Shown one piece after another: positions 1-10,999 of a stretch of 64,000 nucleotides of DNA; position 1 is the stretch's first letter; each line of letters starts with the position of its first letter. The DNA lies in contig OX365962.1 of NCBI GenBank assembly GCA_947247005.1, positions 8,839,201 through 8,903,200 on the forward strand, written 5' to 3'. Both the position numbers and the translations under genes were made by a program. This stretch comes from Spisula solida (Eukaryota > Mollusca > Bivalvia > Venerida > Mactridae). The notes under the pieces were generated by a model. It worked only from the letters and a program-made list of their open reading frames with translations. It had not been told where the DNA came from and ran no database searches.

Positions 1-48
1 TATAGTCCCGAGTTTGATCCCCTTACAGATTACGCGACTGGATAAATA

Positions 49-192
49 GAATAATAGGTTAGTGACGTGAATGAAGTAAAAGTTTATCCGGCTCGGCTAC
101 GGAAATTATCGGATTCGCGTACGGCTCACCCGATACATTCCCCCGCCTTGCCAGATAAACTTTTTCATCCACGGTACTAACCTATTATTCTC
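49..192. repeat. Foldback (inverted-repeat) element
   Basis: The left arm starting AATAATAGGTTAGT returns in reverse complement at the right end (ACTAACCTATTATT), with about 40 bp of further imperfect pairing through AGTTTATC. The ~145-bp unit would form a hairpin and looks like a small non-autonomous DNA transposon. No transposase is seen. Confidence 0.6.
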
Positions 193-403
193 TATATAAA
201 TAGATTTGACATAAAACCTGAATCTACTTCGAAAACAGGTTTATACATCCTTAGTTTAACAAGTTGAGTTTTCCATCAATACTAGTATTCAAAAGAGTAA
301 AGGTTCCACATATTCACAAAAGGGACATAAAACGAAAAATGACATTACGGACCAATTCACCCTAATCAATTTGTGTTTCGAATCCTTTCTCATAAGCTCG
401 GGC

Positions 404-630
404 TGCCACTATTGACAACTTGATGAAAGCTAAAAATGCGGGAAACTGGATTGGAGCTATTTTTCTTGATCTGACTATGATAAAGGCATGTGACCTTATC
501 AACGTTGAAATATCTACAGTTATATACGATATATATGTCTAGTGTTCAAAATGTACCAGCTGATGTGCCTGAAGACTCGGTATAAGGACTTATACTACTC
601 ATCATGTATACCAATGACATGTCCTTAAGG
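404..630 (+). pseudogene. LINE reverse-transcriptase relic
   Basis: Forward translation gives WIGAIFLDL followed by a degraded KAFDLINH-like segment, and farther on DVPEDSV*GLILLIMYTNDM. The latter matches the G-V-P-Q-G-S-V-L-G-P-L-L-F block of non-LTR retrotransposon reverse transcriptases but contains a stop. The rest of the element is not recognisable, so this is a dead fragment. Apart from this and the foldback at 49-192, I see nothing in 1-1369. Confidence 0.6.
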
Positions 631-1369
631 AGGTACGCGCACCTTTAATCTAACGATCGAATTTTCTTTGAAACATCTTAAAATGACAGAACAATCTTCT
701 AGAACAACATTGAAATCATTAAAATGATATGTCACTAGGCTCGTCTTCGAAATGCATGGCTTTCTAAAAACCTTCCATTGTATTTTGTTCATTTTATCTA
801 TTTCCTGCATTTATGGCACCATTATGTCCTTTTTAAGATTTTTATTATATGAAACCATTTTTAAACAATGCATGATATTTTGTGTGTTTAATAGTCATTC
901 CTATTGCCATTAGTCACAATTCCGGTTGCCTGGTGAACAAATTCAGTATTTTTACATGTTTTTAAAAATAGTTACCCCACCCACTTGCAAAAAAGTGTGA
1001 TTTTCAAATGAGCGTCAAAACATATCTTACGATCGAAAATAATTTAAAATTGCACATAAGTTGAGTATTAAATAGAACAACAGTTTAGTCAAATAAAAAA
1101 TAGGGGTCACCAGCCTTTTTTGGGAGCTATTCATCAAAAAGTACTAATTGTGAATAACCTAATTTGCATATTGTAATGAAACAAATTTTATTAAAAATAT
1201 TTCAAAGTGTGGCTACTTCATATAACTAAATCATGCACTAAATATTTTATATCAGCATATGCATTTGAACAATTGTAGTGACTTATTGTACACCCACATA
1301 ATTCACAATTTTGCCGTTCCCCACCCACTTTGCATACATGCAAACAATAAAAAGTTAAAAAATTATCTA

Positions 1370-2218
1370 CAGTAGAACTTCGATGCCTCGAACAGTACTT
1401 GCCTCGAACACCCTAGATGCCTCGAACTAGCTCTTCGGTCCCGTCAAAATTCCTTCTTTATTCATATGGTAAACAGTAGATGACTCGAACAGTATCTAGG
1501 TCGAACACTCGAACTGATTGGACAGTCCCTTGCTATGATTAACCCGTAGATGAGTCGAACAATACAAGTTTTCGCACCTTTCATTGATTGTTGAAATCCA
1601 TTGTCCGAACGCGGGTAGTCGGCGACAAGTTGTGATAATTACTGTACCAAACAATTGTTTGTGTTCGGCTTCATTGTATAACACGTTTTTAAACATTTAT
1701 ACATCCATTAAATGGTTAATGAAGGCCGTCCAGGAAATTGTAACTTATTTATTTTTAAACAAATCGGAATAAAATAATCATTTTTCAACGTTTGTCAAAA
1801 GAATCTGTTACATTTCCATTTATTGATTTGTAGTCGAACTTGACCCAGGACATGATGATATTATGTGGCTCGCAGCTTAATTTTTATACTCGTATATAAA
1901 TATGCTGTTTAACAAGAAACCTTACCCGCGTGAACACTCGAAGAGCTTGTAGGAGATAAGTCAGATTTTATGTCAATTTGGTAAACCTATTTTGTTTCAT
2001 TATTGTTATGAATAAAATTACAAAAAATTATAGACCTATATTATTTATACACATAAATTATGCAATATACACACACAATTTGTAAATTTACACATACCGA
2101 CATGAGTTCGAACTTATACCCATGCATATTCTTGGATACCATAGATGCCTCGAACACCCTAGATGCCTCGAACTATTTTCCCGGTCCGAAGGTAGTTCGA
2201 GGCATCGAAGTTCTACTG
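1370..2218. mobile_element. pogo/Tigger-type non-autonomous element (copy A)
   Basis: The terminal inverted repeats begin CAGTAGAACTTCGATGCC on the left and read the same from the right end. The element is bounded by TA at 1368-1369 and 2219-2220, the target duplication of Tc1/mariner-pogo elements. The interior holds several direct copies of GATGCCTCGAACA and no transposase frame. At least four relatives occur in this window (51536, 55316, 56698 and 61529). Confidence 0.8.
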
Positions 2219-2487
2219 TATTTTGTGCAATATTATTATGTTTATTGTCATCAATCAACATTCATATGCGATCATTGAAACTAAAATTCATGTTTGTTCT
2301 TATCTAATACGATTTTGAATTTTCGCGCATGCGCACAATGTAGTTCGGACCTCCTTAAATATGTCAAATTCTAAATCAGATACTAGTATGTTTGCTAATG
2401 AAACAACCATTTCACCATTTGGGAATACTTAAGCTTCAGCTAGCACCTTCAATTGGACCTTGATTCAAAACAAAAATATAATATTAA

Positions 2488-2605
2488 GTCAGACAGGGAA
2501 GGCAGCACTCAACTTCACCAGCCGAGCCCAGAAACATAAGGCACAAAGCCCAACTGAACCAGCCGAGTACAGAAAACTTAACAAACATACAAGACACAAC
2601 TGAAC
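2488..2605 (-). repeat. LINE 3'-tail repeat, family J
   Basis: This is the reverse complement of the terminal sequence found at 17350-17390 and 32805-32860 (core GGGAAGGCAGCACTCAACTT). Other copies start near 6488 and 10520. The 16.4-17.4 kb copy continues from a LINE C-terminal coding relic, so family J is probably that LINE's 3' end. From 2620 to 3197 I see nothing further. Confidence 0.55.
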
Positions 2606-3197
2606 AAGTAAATGATCCGCCTGTCCAAGCTGTCGAGAAGCTATATGAAAACTGATTTAGAGACTGATCCGAAACTCACTGATTGTGAATACGGGAAAGA
2701 CAAAAGCTATGACCATTTCGCCTTCAAATCAAATTACTAATACCATAAGAAATTCAGAAATTCAGAAAACTAAATATTCAGAAAACTAAATATTTTCTGC
2801 AATGGAAAACACTATCCAATTTTCAGTCTTCGTATTGATTAAACACTGAACTGGAAAACACAGGTACAAATTACACTGAATAAATGCAACTCTTTGTTAT
2901 ACTAACTGATGAGAATAAATCAATTTCTAAAATATTCATACTGGAAAAATGTTCTTCATTGTATACCATTTTTTTGTATTATTATTATACCATATTTATA
3001 TAGCCCTTGTTCATGTTTATACACATTCAAAAGTGCTGAACAATCACGATTAAACCATGGTTAAAACAATATACATACAATATACAACTATGGACAAATT
3101 TATAAATCAACACACCCACCACTCATTTATGCAAACAGGTAAACTACACAATATAAATTGTTTCAAGTCCGGTTGGCTTCGTAGAAACTAATTTATG

Positions 3198-3454
3198 CAC
3201 TCGACCACTTTTCTAATTGGTCACTTTTCAAACCCGAAATACCTTTAACTGTGATCATATTATTTGATGGCGAAAATGCAAAATGTATCGCATGAATGAC
3301 CACGCATACTTTGGCACGTTATATTGATTTTTAATGATTTGAGTGTTAGGACTATTGCATAACACGTTTGGGTGCAACATATCGTCAAAACTTATGATCA
3401 CAGTTAAACGTATTTAGGGTTTCAAAAGTGCCCAATTAGAAAAGTGGTTGAGTG
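3198..3454. mobile_element. Foldback MITE, family G (copy 1)
   Basis: The ends are CACTCGACCACTTTTCTAAT and its near-perfect reverse complement at 3435-3454. Roughly 55 bp of each arm pair, including TTTAACTGTGATCAT. A second copy lies at 18839-19098. No coding capacity. The stretch 3455-4506 holds no gene I can support. Confidence 0.8.
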
Positions 3455-4749
3455 TATTTGTTTCTGTGGTTTTTAATGCAAATGATAGGGCATAATAATC
3501 AACAAAACCGTATTTGTAATCGCTCCCTTAGAAACTCTCGCTGCAGTTTATATTCCGATACGAATATTTATCGTCAGATAATACTGTGTACTCCCCGAAA
3601 CGTAACATTACGTCGTTTCCATAGTGACGTAGAATAGAAGAAATAAAAACAATATTCAAATGTTATGACTAATGCTACAATTTTCCATAAAATGATATTA
3701 CGTGGAGTGGCGTGTTTATTCTTCCTTTGGGAGTGTCAGAAACGGAAACTTGGTAATGAATGGCGATAATAATTTGCATTAAAACTATACATGTATATGT
3801 ATACAAATGAAAATATTTTCCACGAAGTTGGAATTTGCATTTTTGTGCGGCATAATTATGTGATTTGCATGCTAATGGTCATAATATTCATTTATGGGTG
3901 GGTTAGGGAGGGTGGGTTTACATATGCCAGTAGCAAGTGAATAAAAAAAATTATATTCTGATGAAGGCGCAAGCCGAAACGTAAATTATAATATAAAAAT
4001 ACGGAACACGTGTTGTTGTCGAGTTATTTCCAACAGTAGCAAGTGTGAAATATAAAGTGTGTACAAAAATGTATAAACTGTCAAATTTTAAAGCCACGAC
4101 CGGTCTGTCGTAGTAAACACTAGTATATATATATTGTTGCGAAAGACTTTGAATAACCACACACATTAAGAACACAAATTGCCGCACTGCATGGAGATAC
4201 TACATAGTGAGGTTGATCACATCTAATTTCATTCAAAATATCGAAGTCTATTCCAACAATGGTCTTTCTCTGTTTATCACTTTTCACATAGAATCACGAA
4301 TGATGGTAACTCTTCCGCCTAAATTATTTTCATGAAATTCATAACAATCATGATGCATTCTTGTTCAACAGCTCACGCTCACTTGAATCAGGGAACCTGA
4401 CTATCCTCTGGTGTTTGATGATGTCACCATGGTGAATTCGCGAATTTCTACTGTCCGACAATACCCAAAGTCACTATTCATTCTATTGTTTTCTGTTCTG
4501 TTACCATTATTGCTTAATCCACAGTATATCATTAGGCCAAGTGTAGAATGTGTTTATGTTAAGTTTGTTAAGGAGTGGTCTACTTCCTGCCACGTACGGT
4601 TGAAACGTGACAAATATGATATAACTTCACATCCATTGCTTTCCATATAGGTCCACCATTCCATTAAGATGAACCTGACATAAAAATGAATTCAGTAAGA
4701 AATTTTATCAAGCTCCGAATAATTCTTAATTTCATTAAGAATTTTATCT

Positions 4750-4972
4750 ACAAAATGCCGATATATCGCAAGTTATTTCAGATGTCAGTGTGGTTGTTTA
4801 TGGGATATACAGGCGGAGGCACACCTATTCCTTGTTTCAGCATAAAACTGACTGGCAAATAAAAAAAATAATGGCTATGCTCGGCAACTATACCAAACTT
4901 ACGCGAATATTTGACTGTTTTTTTTTTTTGCAATACATGTACACCAATACGTGATGCAGCACCTTTAAACCG
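4750..4972. mobile_element. Degenerate TTAA-type MITE, family F
   Basis: It lies in the intron of the methyltransferase pseudogene. It retains CAAAATGCCGAT, GTGGTTGTTTATG and the terminal GCAGCACCTTTAAA seen in the better copies at 22360, 25965 and 51063. Confidence 0.55.
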
Positions 4973-5094
4973 ATGAGTACTAGTATTCTTGAAAACTGGT
5001 ATCTTTATAAGGAATATGTTGTAATGTAAATTCATTCCAACTTTGTTAATGCAACATTTATTATGTAAGGTCGTACGTACAAAAACGCTTTTAG

Positions 5095-5245
5095 TAAACT
5101 GCTCTTAACTTATGGATAAACAAGTTTGGTCAACATGACCTGTTCCGATTTTCATGCAAATAGGCTCACAAGAAGCGCCTTGTGATGCAGATTTCAAATA
5201 TGTATGTGTCTTATAAGGTCTTGCTACCTCATTCTAAGCCAGCGA
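5095..5245. mobile_element. Foldback MITE, family K (partial copy)
   Basis: It shares GGTCAACATGAC, AGAAGCGCC and the terminal ATTCTAAGCCAGCG with copies at 17927, 31990 and 62618. The left end has decayed. Confidence 0.55.
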
Positions 5246-6227
5246 TATATAACATTATGTAACATGTTGTGAATAAAGCGTTGCTAAAAGAATAAAGATA
5301 TACCTGACATCGATTTCTTGGAAGAACGTTTTGCCTCCTCTGAATGCTTTCCACTCGGACCCTTCTATATCGATCTTCATAAAGATTGGATTTTCTCTGA
5401 CGAAGCCGATTAGATCTTCAAGAGTTATAGCAAGGGCAGGTTATTTTTCAAATTGAGATAAAAGTTTTAATCTTTCCTTTGGAATAACCTCTTCAGCGGA
5501 AACGAACGAAGCTCCTATATTTCCTGTTGTGATCGTCAAGTTAATCGTTTCGTATACGTCAGTAATGGCGTTCCATACAAGTGTAGAGTGCTTCTGCAGT
5601 TCGCCAAGGCGTAAGGACTTTGCCAAAAGTCTCAAATTAACTTTGTTCGCATCCACAGCGGTCACTTTACGTCCCATTTTTGGTGCTTGCAATGTATAGA
5701 CACAAACGTTACTACCTAAGTCCAACAGTTCCATGTTATGATTTTCCGCAAGAAATGATGCCATCATATATACAATATCCCTTTCCCACATACCCCATTC
5801 AACGATATACCCAGATACCCACCCGTCAATTTTAGGATCATACACACATATTGGGGTCTTTCCTAACGTAGTATTCAGTGGTACACATTTGTTGGAATCT
5901 ATTGACTTGCGTTCTGCTTCGCCTTCTTCAGATGCATTGAATATGTTAAGATATTTGTGCACTACAAAATCTTTCGATTTTGTCGTTTTCGTGAAGATCG
6001 GTTTAAGTACGATTGCAGTACAGCCCTCGTGGCGTTGCGTTGACATCATTGTTATACCGGATGTTGTGAACATTAAATACACTGCGAAAATGATAATTGA
6101 AATCCCACCAATCAGGAAAAACGTCCTTCGTTGAGGGTAACGGAGCATCGTCGTTGCTTGTCTAAAATAATTGAAATAAAACACATAACATATTATAGAT
6201 CTACACTTAACTAGAAACTATAGACCT

Positions 6228-6440
6228 TCTCGATGGCCGTGTAGTTAATTAGAGCGTCCGACTCGGACACAGGAGGTTGTGATCCCAGGCCACGTCATAC
6301 CAAAGTAGCAAATACTAAAAATAGCATTGGTGTATCGCCATTGCTTGAGGCTTAGCATGTAATGGTACGTCCAGATAATGACCGAGATATTCACGGTTGA
6401 CCAGGACTTTAAACACTATTTAAAAAGAATTAAGATACTG
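6228..6440 (+). mobile_element. tRNA-derived SINE (bivalve RUDI-like)
   Basis: The head GGCCGTGTAGTTAATTAGAG and the B-box-like GGTTGTGATCCC resemble a tRNA promoter. The body with GCTTGAGGCTTAGCAT resembles the 3' part of bivalve SINEs, recognised from memory rather than by search. No coding capacity. A family-J LINE tail follows at about 6488-6590 (minus). From 6600 to 7800 I see nothing else. Confidence 0.5.
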
Positions 6441-7804
6441 CAATGAGCTTTGCGAGTGGCATTGGTCATGTAAAAAGATAATAGAAAATCGGACAGGGAA
6501 GGCAGCACTCAACTTAAACAGCCGAGCACTGAAAATATGAAAACATCAGCTACCGCAATAACACAGCACAATGTCCAACACACAACTGAACGAGAGCATG
6601 AACTACCCAGGTCCCAGCTGCCAGGGAATGATAGCTTAACCGCTATAAGTCCAAGTTTCTGCTTTCAAAAAGTCGAAAGTCCAAGTTGTGTAAGGGCCTC
6701 CCGTATCTATATCTGTACGTAAATAATTCCAATACCTAAATGTGGGACACATTGCAGTGATGCCGGAACCCGTTCTCGCAAATAAATAGATTTCAGGATC
6801 AGTCACATGCTCAATATTTTTTTATTACTATAGACTATAATACAGAAAATATGTAAACAGAAAGATAATTTCCCGCAAGTCCATCAAATGATTTTGGACT
6901 GCTGAGATATCAAGCTAATCGAAAATCATTATTGGATCTGCATGTTTACCAATTTGGTAATGAACCTTCAATTTTCAAGACCTGGGACATTGACTATATT
7001 ACCTGTTATAGCTGCACAAGTTGACTAGTAATTACATCTGTATGTTGGACACATTTCTCTATTTTTTCATAATCATTATTTCTTTGTAATTGCTTCAAGT
7101 CCAACAAACAATCTTTAGCACATAATTTAAAATCTTCATCTACATTTTCTCCAATAATCGATAGCTAGTTTGCTGCTTTGGTTTTCCAACTTTTAATTTT
7201 TCCAAACTCTTACTGGAACGTGCAATTTAAAGTCGATTTTGCTATATCCCAAATATCCTATTATCTCAACAGTTAGTTTTAATTTCAATATCCAAAATAT
7301 ACAGGACCGATATGCGTTAATTCCGACGACTCAATTCCCGGGTTCGGAACTTTTGGCGCCATATAATGTGGCAATCTTAAATTTACTACATTACAATTTT
7401 ATGTAATGTAGTAATCCAATTATTTTTATTTGCGAAATTCACCTTTACTTAACACTTTTCTAAAAATGTTAACATGCATTAAGTGACCACACGTGACTCG
7501 ATACATATGATGGCTTGATATAGGGGTCTCTACTTAGATAACAAGACATTTTTTTTAAAGTTACGTAAATGTTCGGGAGGGATTTCAAGTGACCGTTTAT
7601 TTAAAATAAAAGCCGCTTAATGTATATGGTCGCATCTACATGTTCAAAAAAAGAACTACTATAGTGTGCATTTGAATCGAGTAACCATTCTGATTTACCA
7701 TGGGTTCTAAGATGGTAAAACAAAGAAAGTACGTTACAAAACACGTGCTATTATTTAGTTTTTTTACCATCGTAGTTTCGTGTCTTCATTATCGTACTTT
7801 CATT

Positions 7805-7880
7805 GTTTCGAATTATCGAGTTTTACCATCTTACTTTCGTCTGTTCGTTCTTTTGTGTTTTCACTATCGTATACGTTTAC

Positions 7881-7886
<6 letters not shown>
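7805..7886. repeat. 82-bp target-site duplication, left copy
   Basis: The 82 bp beginning GTTTCGAATTATCGAG are repeated without difference at 9546-9627, on the two sides of a LINE insertion. Confidence 0.9.
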
Positions 7887-7918
<32 letters not shown>

Positions 7919-9545
7919 TAATTATTTATTTCGTTGCTGATATACAACATGGTAAACATAAACACAAACAAAGCATGAGATGTATACATATGGGTGCAAA
8001 GCAAATTACAAAGAATAAATAAAATCTTATAGTGTGCCCAGGATAACGTGAAAGGCGGAAAATCTGGTATACCGCAAAGGAGGATAAATCAGATGTGTAC
8101 GGTTTACTAGTGAAGTTTTGAGTACAATACTGAACTTATCTGTTTACTCTAGTAATTTGTAAAACCAATTTTGCATCAGATGGCCAAACCGATTCATGTT
8201 TGTTGGTATCACATAATCCTGGGTGCAGTATAGTTAGCTTCACTTCACGAATGTATAATAAGTATTGATAAAAGTTTGTCTTGGTGTTCATCACGCCAAT
8301 GTCAGCAACATAAATTACAAATATAATTTTAACAAAATATTACTGTATGTCTAACAACAACTTTTGAAATAAGGAAAAGAAAACTAGAAAAAAAAATTTA
8401 AAAGGCAAGGGTTAGGTATGGTGTTGTGTTTTCCATTGCTGTTAAAATTGGAAACACACAAAAAAACAACATTTAATCTTATTGTAGTACAGTTTGTGTT
8501 ATTGGTGGTGAGGAGATTAATTTATGAGGGTTCTCCCTCCAGTGCTGCCATGTAACAGTTCCATTTCTTATTGAAATTGTGTGTAGAAAAGGACTTTTTG
8601 GCTATGTATTGTTCTACTCTTAAATGAGATAGTAAATAGGTTTTGTAATTTGTCAGGTTAGGTATGCACGATTTCATTTTACATGTATAGATATACCTTT
8701 TTGCTATTAATAATATAGTATTTAATACGACATTTGTAGCTGTCTGGATATTTGGGCAACCAAGGAGAATGTCGCACTGTGTCCAATTTATTCTTATTTC
8801 TGGATTAGTATTGTTTGTCCATTGTTTTAGTAATTGCCAAAATTGGGACACAAAATGACATTCATAAAATAAGTGGTTTAAAGTTTCTTCTTCTTGATTA
8901 CAAAAAGTGCAAATATTATTATTACAGAGATTCATTTTAAATAACAATGAGTTAGTGCCTAAAATCCTGTGGGTAATTCTGTATTGGAACCACTGTAGGT
9001 TGGAGTTATTAGTAATTTTGAAAGGGGACTTAAGAATGTATTTCCATCCAAATTGTTCTGGTAGATTTAACTCTGTTTCCCATTTTGATTTTGATGTTAT
9101 GGTCTCATATTTGCTGATTAAGGAGTCATATATATTTCTACAACCCTTCTTGGAGCTTGTAATAAGTTTAATGTGTAAAGGTTGGTTAATATATACTTTT
9201 TCAGTTTGTTTAGGGATAATTGCTAATTTGTTACAGCCTGCCTTTATGGCATTGATAAGGCTGTTATATTGTAAAAAGTTTGTTTGTACTTGCAATTTTT
9301 GTCGAAACATTTCATATGTGTAGTAATTTCCATTTGAATCTAGAATGTCATTTATGAGAACTATTCCTTTATCAAGATATTTTTTGTAATAAACACCTTG
9401 CCCTCCAATTTTAAAAATGTTATTACGCCAAATTGGTAGGTGTATAAAGTCTTGCCAAGAATTTATTGCATTTTTTTCTACTAACTGTGTGTAGCTTTTT
9501 AGGACATCTTTCCAAAATTGGTTATGTGTATTTGTAACAATTTTC
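7887..9545 (-). mobile_element. 5'-truncated L1/Tx1-like LINE insertion
   Basis: On the minus strand the insertion ends in a pure poly(A) tract (T-run from 7887 to about 7917) directly abutting the left target duplication. Its other end, at 9545, is cut in mid-frame. It carries about 1,020 bp of open frame, then about 600 bp of 3' UTR. The intact frame, clean tail and perfect duplication indicate a fairly recent insertion by target-primed reverse transcription. Confidence 0.9.
8522..9544 (-). CDS. LINE ORF2 C-terminal fragment (zf-RVT region)
   Basis: This is the C-terminal ~340 residues of a non-LTR retrotransposon polyprotein, downstream of the reverse-transcriptase core. The frame is open from the truncation at 9544; an internal Met at 9310 is not a true start. 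Seen: FGWKYILKSPF, then WFQYRITHRILGTN and the zinc-knuckle-like C-x2-C...H-x4-C segment (ICTFCNQEEETLNHLFYEC), the block that ends L1/Tx1-type ORF2 proteins. No endonuclease or RT catalytic motif remains, so the copy cannot mobilise itself. Confidence 0.85.
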   Translation of the reverse strand, partial: KIVTNTHNQFWKDVLKSYTQLVEKNAINSWQDFIHLPIWRNNIFKIGGQGVYYKKYLDKGIVLINDILDSNGNYYTYEMFRQKLQVQTNFLQYNSLINAIKAGCNKLAIIPKQTEKVYINQPLHIKLITSSKKGCRNIYDSLISKYETITSKSKWETELNLPEQFGWKYILKSPFKITNNSNLQWFQYRITHRILGTNSLLFKMNLCNNNICTFCNQEEETLNHLFYECHFVSQFWQLLKQWTNNTNPEIRINWTQCDILLGCPNIQTATNVVLNTILLIAKRYIYTCKMKSCIPNLTNYKTYLLSHLRVEQYIAKKSFSTHNFNKKWNCYMAALEGEPS

Positions 9546-9627
9546 GTTTCGAATTATCGAGTTTTACCATCTTACTTTCGTCTGTTCGTTCTTTTGTGTT
9601 TTCACTATCGTATACGTTTACAACTTT
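9546..9627. repeat. 82-bp target-site duplication, right copy
   Basis: Same 82 bp as 7805-7886, offset 1,741 bp. After it the pre-insertion sequence continues with GCATCACCC. Confidence 0.9.
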
Positions 9628-9696
9628 GCATCACCCTAGCTTCGCCTTCCTTTTGAACATGCGCATAAGGCGTGTACATGTATATTCCTCATAAAC

Positions 9697-9993
9697 GATG
9701 GTTTTCGATTAGAATTTCCTAGGGTAGGGCGAGTTTAGTATCGCGCATGCGTATTTAAAAATCCAATCGAACACGTCGGGTAAGGCTCACTATTATGAAA
9801 AATAACTTACAAACACGATAATGTTTAAACTTGTTTGCAAGATTCATATATAGTTATATTAAACAACGCACCGGTTACTCAAGGAACTCTAGGTAAACTG
9901 CGATCAATATCTTGAGTAACATTCGGGATGTTAGATTTGCCATCGAGTAACTTGCCCAAACCCTAGAGGAGATTCTAATCGAAAACCACCATC
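9697..9993. mobile_element. Foldback MITE
   Basis: The arms GATGGTTTTCGATTAGAAT and the reverse complement ATTCTAATCGAAAACCACC pair, and the match extends through CCTAGGG/CCCTAG. It lies just outside the LINE target site. No coding capacity. Confidence 0.65.
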
Positions 9994-10342
9994 CGGAGAG
10001 GGACTGGAACACTCAGAAGTGAAGGGTGGTAAGCCTAGATATATAAAATGACACAAGCATATATAATTTGTTTAATTACAAGCTATTGGAATATAATAAC
10101 AACTGATGTATTAGTTTATTTACCGAAATGTAGGATGACACAAGATAGTTATAACTGCACGTTGTACGATGAATGATCAACGCGGAAAATGTTCTTAAAT
10201 TTTTGGTACGTGATCTATACATAAATCCATTAAAATGCAACTAGGAATTTCATATCCCAGCGAGGTCTTTATCATTGACGCAAAAAACTATAGACCATTG
10301 ATCAGTTCAGATTTCAGTAATCTCCCCTGATGTAAAAAATTG

Positions 10343-10490
10343 AAAGCCACCCACAGAATTGCAATAAGATGGACTCCTGCTGGATATCAGAGACGCGGAC
10401 GTCAAAGAGAAACACGGAGAAGACCGATGGAAAAGGAGATAAGAGAGAACTACTTGAGCTGGGACAAACTTCAAACAGGCTGTATTGGTG
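10343..10490 (+). pseudogene. LINE C-terminal relic
   Basis: Forward translation gives ATHRIAIRWTPAGYQRRGR, then RRPMEKEI and LSWDKL, matching the W-T-P-x-G...R-G-R-P tail common at the end of LINE polyproteins. It is followed by a minus-oriented family-J tail at about 10520-10570 and a (TAGG)n microsatellite at 10612-10660. The rest of 9994-10999 holds nothing I can identify. Confidence 0.5.
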
Positions 10491-10999
10491 GATTCCCTAG
10501 TGAAAAATGATAATAGTTAATCGGACATGGAATGCAGCACTCAACTTAAACAGCCGTGCACCGAAAACATACAAACATCACATATATACTATGTATATAT
10601 ACTTTGGGTGCGTGGGTGGGTAGGTGGGTAGGTAAATAGGTAGGTAGGTAGGTAGGTAACCTAGACAGAATCACTCAATGCAATAGTCATTTATATTGGA
10701 TTTCTATTTCCGTACAAGTACAACTGCTCCAATGGAATTGATAATGATGTGCTGTCGGTATGACAACAGTAGATTGTAGCCTGAATGGTTACAATAATAT
10801 CACACCCCTAAGTTATATACATGTACATATAATATGGTTAATGCTCAGTACATTTTAATAGCACACTCAAAATAAATTTAGACGGAATGAGATAGGCAAC
10901 ATTGATCACATTGATTCTATTAATCTTCAATACACCAGTAATTTACTAGTATGCATATTTTACGTATTCAACAGTTCAGTCAACACACAATGTGTTTGA

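Larger units (their letters stand above)
4507..6161 (-). pseudogene. FkbM-family methyltransferase gene, two exons, disrupted
   Basis: FkbM-type proteins are SAM-dependent methyltransferases; animal versions are often type II membrane proteins. Exon 1 (6161-5304) starts at ATG 6148 just after an acceptor, and encodes a transmembrane segment (about residues 9-27), a motif-I-like DLGSN, the conserved GNIGAS, then ITLEDLI and FMKIDIEGSE. A TAA at 5443-5441 interrupts this frame five codons before ITLEDLI. The donor is CAG|GTATAT. Exon 2 (4674-4507) joins in phase to give FILMEWW, but the conserved ending TWPNDILWIKQ-stop is in another frame, so a frameshift lies between. The usual glycine after GAN in motif I is Cys here. 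Two lesions suggest a pseudogene; sequencing errors are possible but would have to be two. Confidence 0.75.

Noticed and set aside
3955..4005. GATGAAGGCGCAAGCCGAAACGT, reminiscent of Penelope-like element ends (also about 20018-20060 in reverse)
   Set aside because: Only a short tail is recognisable; no reverse transcriptase or GIY-YIG frame nearby.
4411..4650. 79-codon plus-strand frame with a hydrophobic stretch
   Set aside because: It overlaps, antisense, the terminal exon of the methyltransferase pseudogene, which has recognisable conserved residues.
8907..9323. 138-codon plus-strand frame
   Set aside because: Antisense shadow of the LINE ORF2 fragment.
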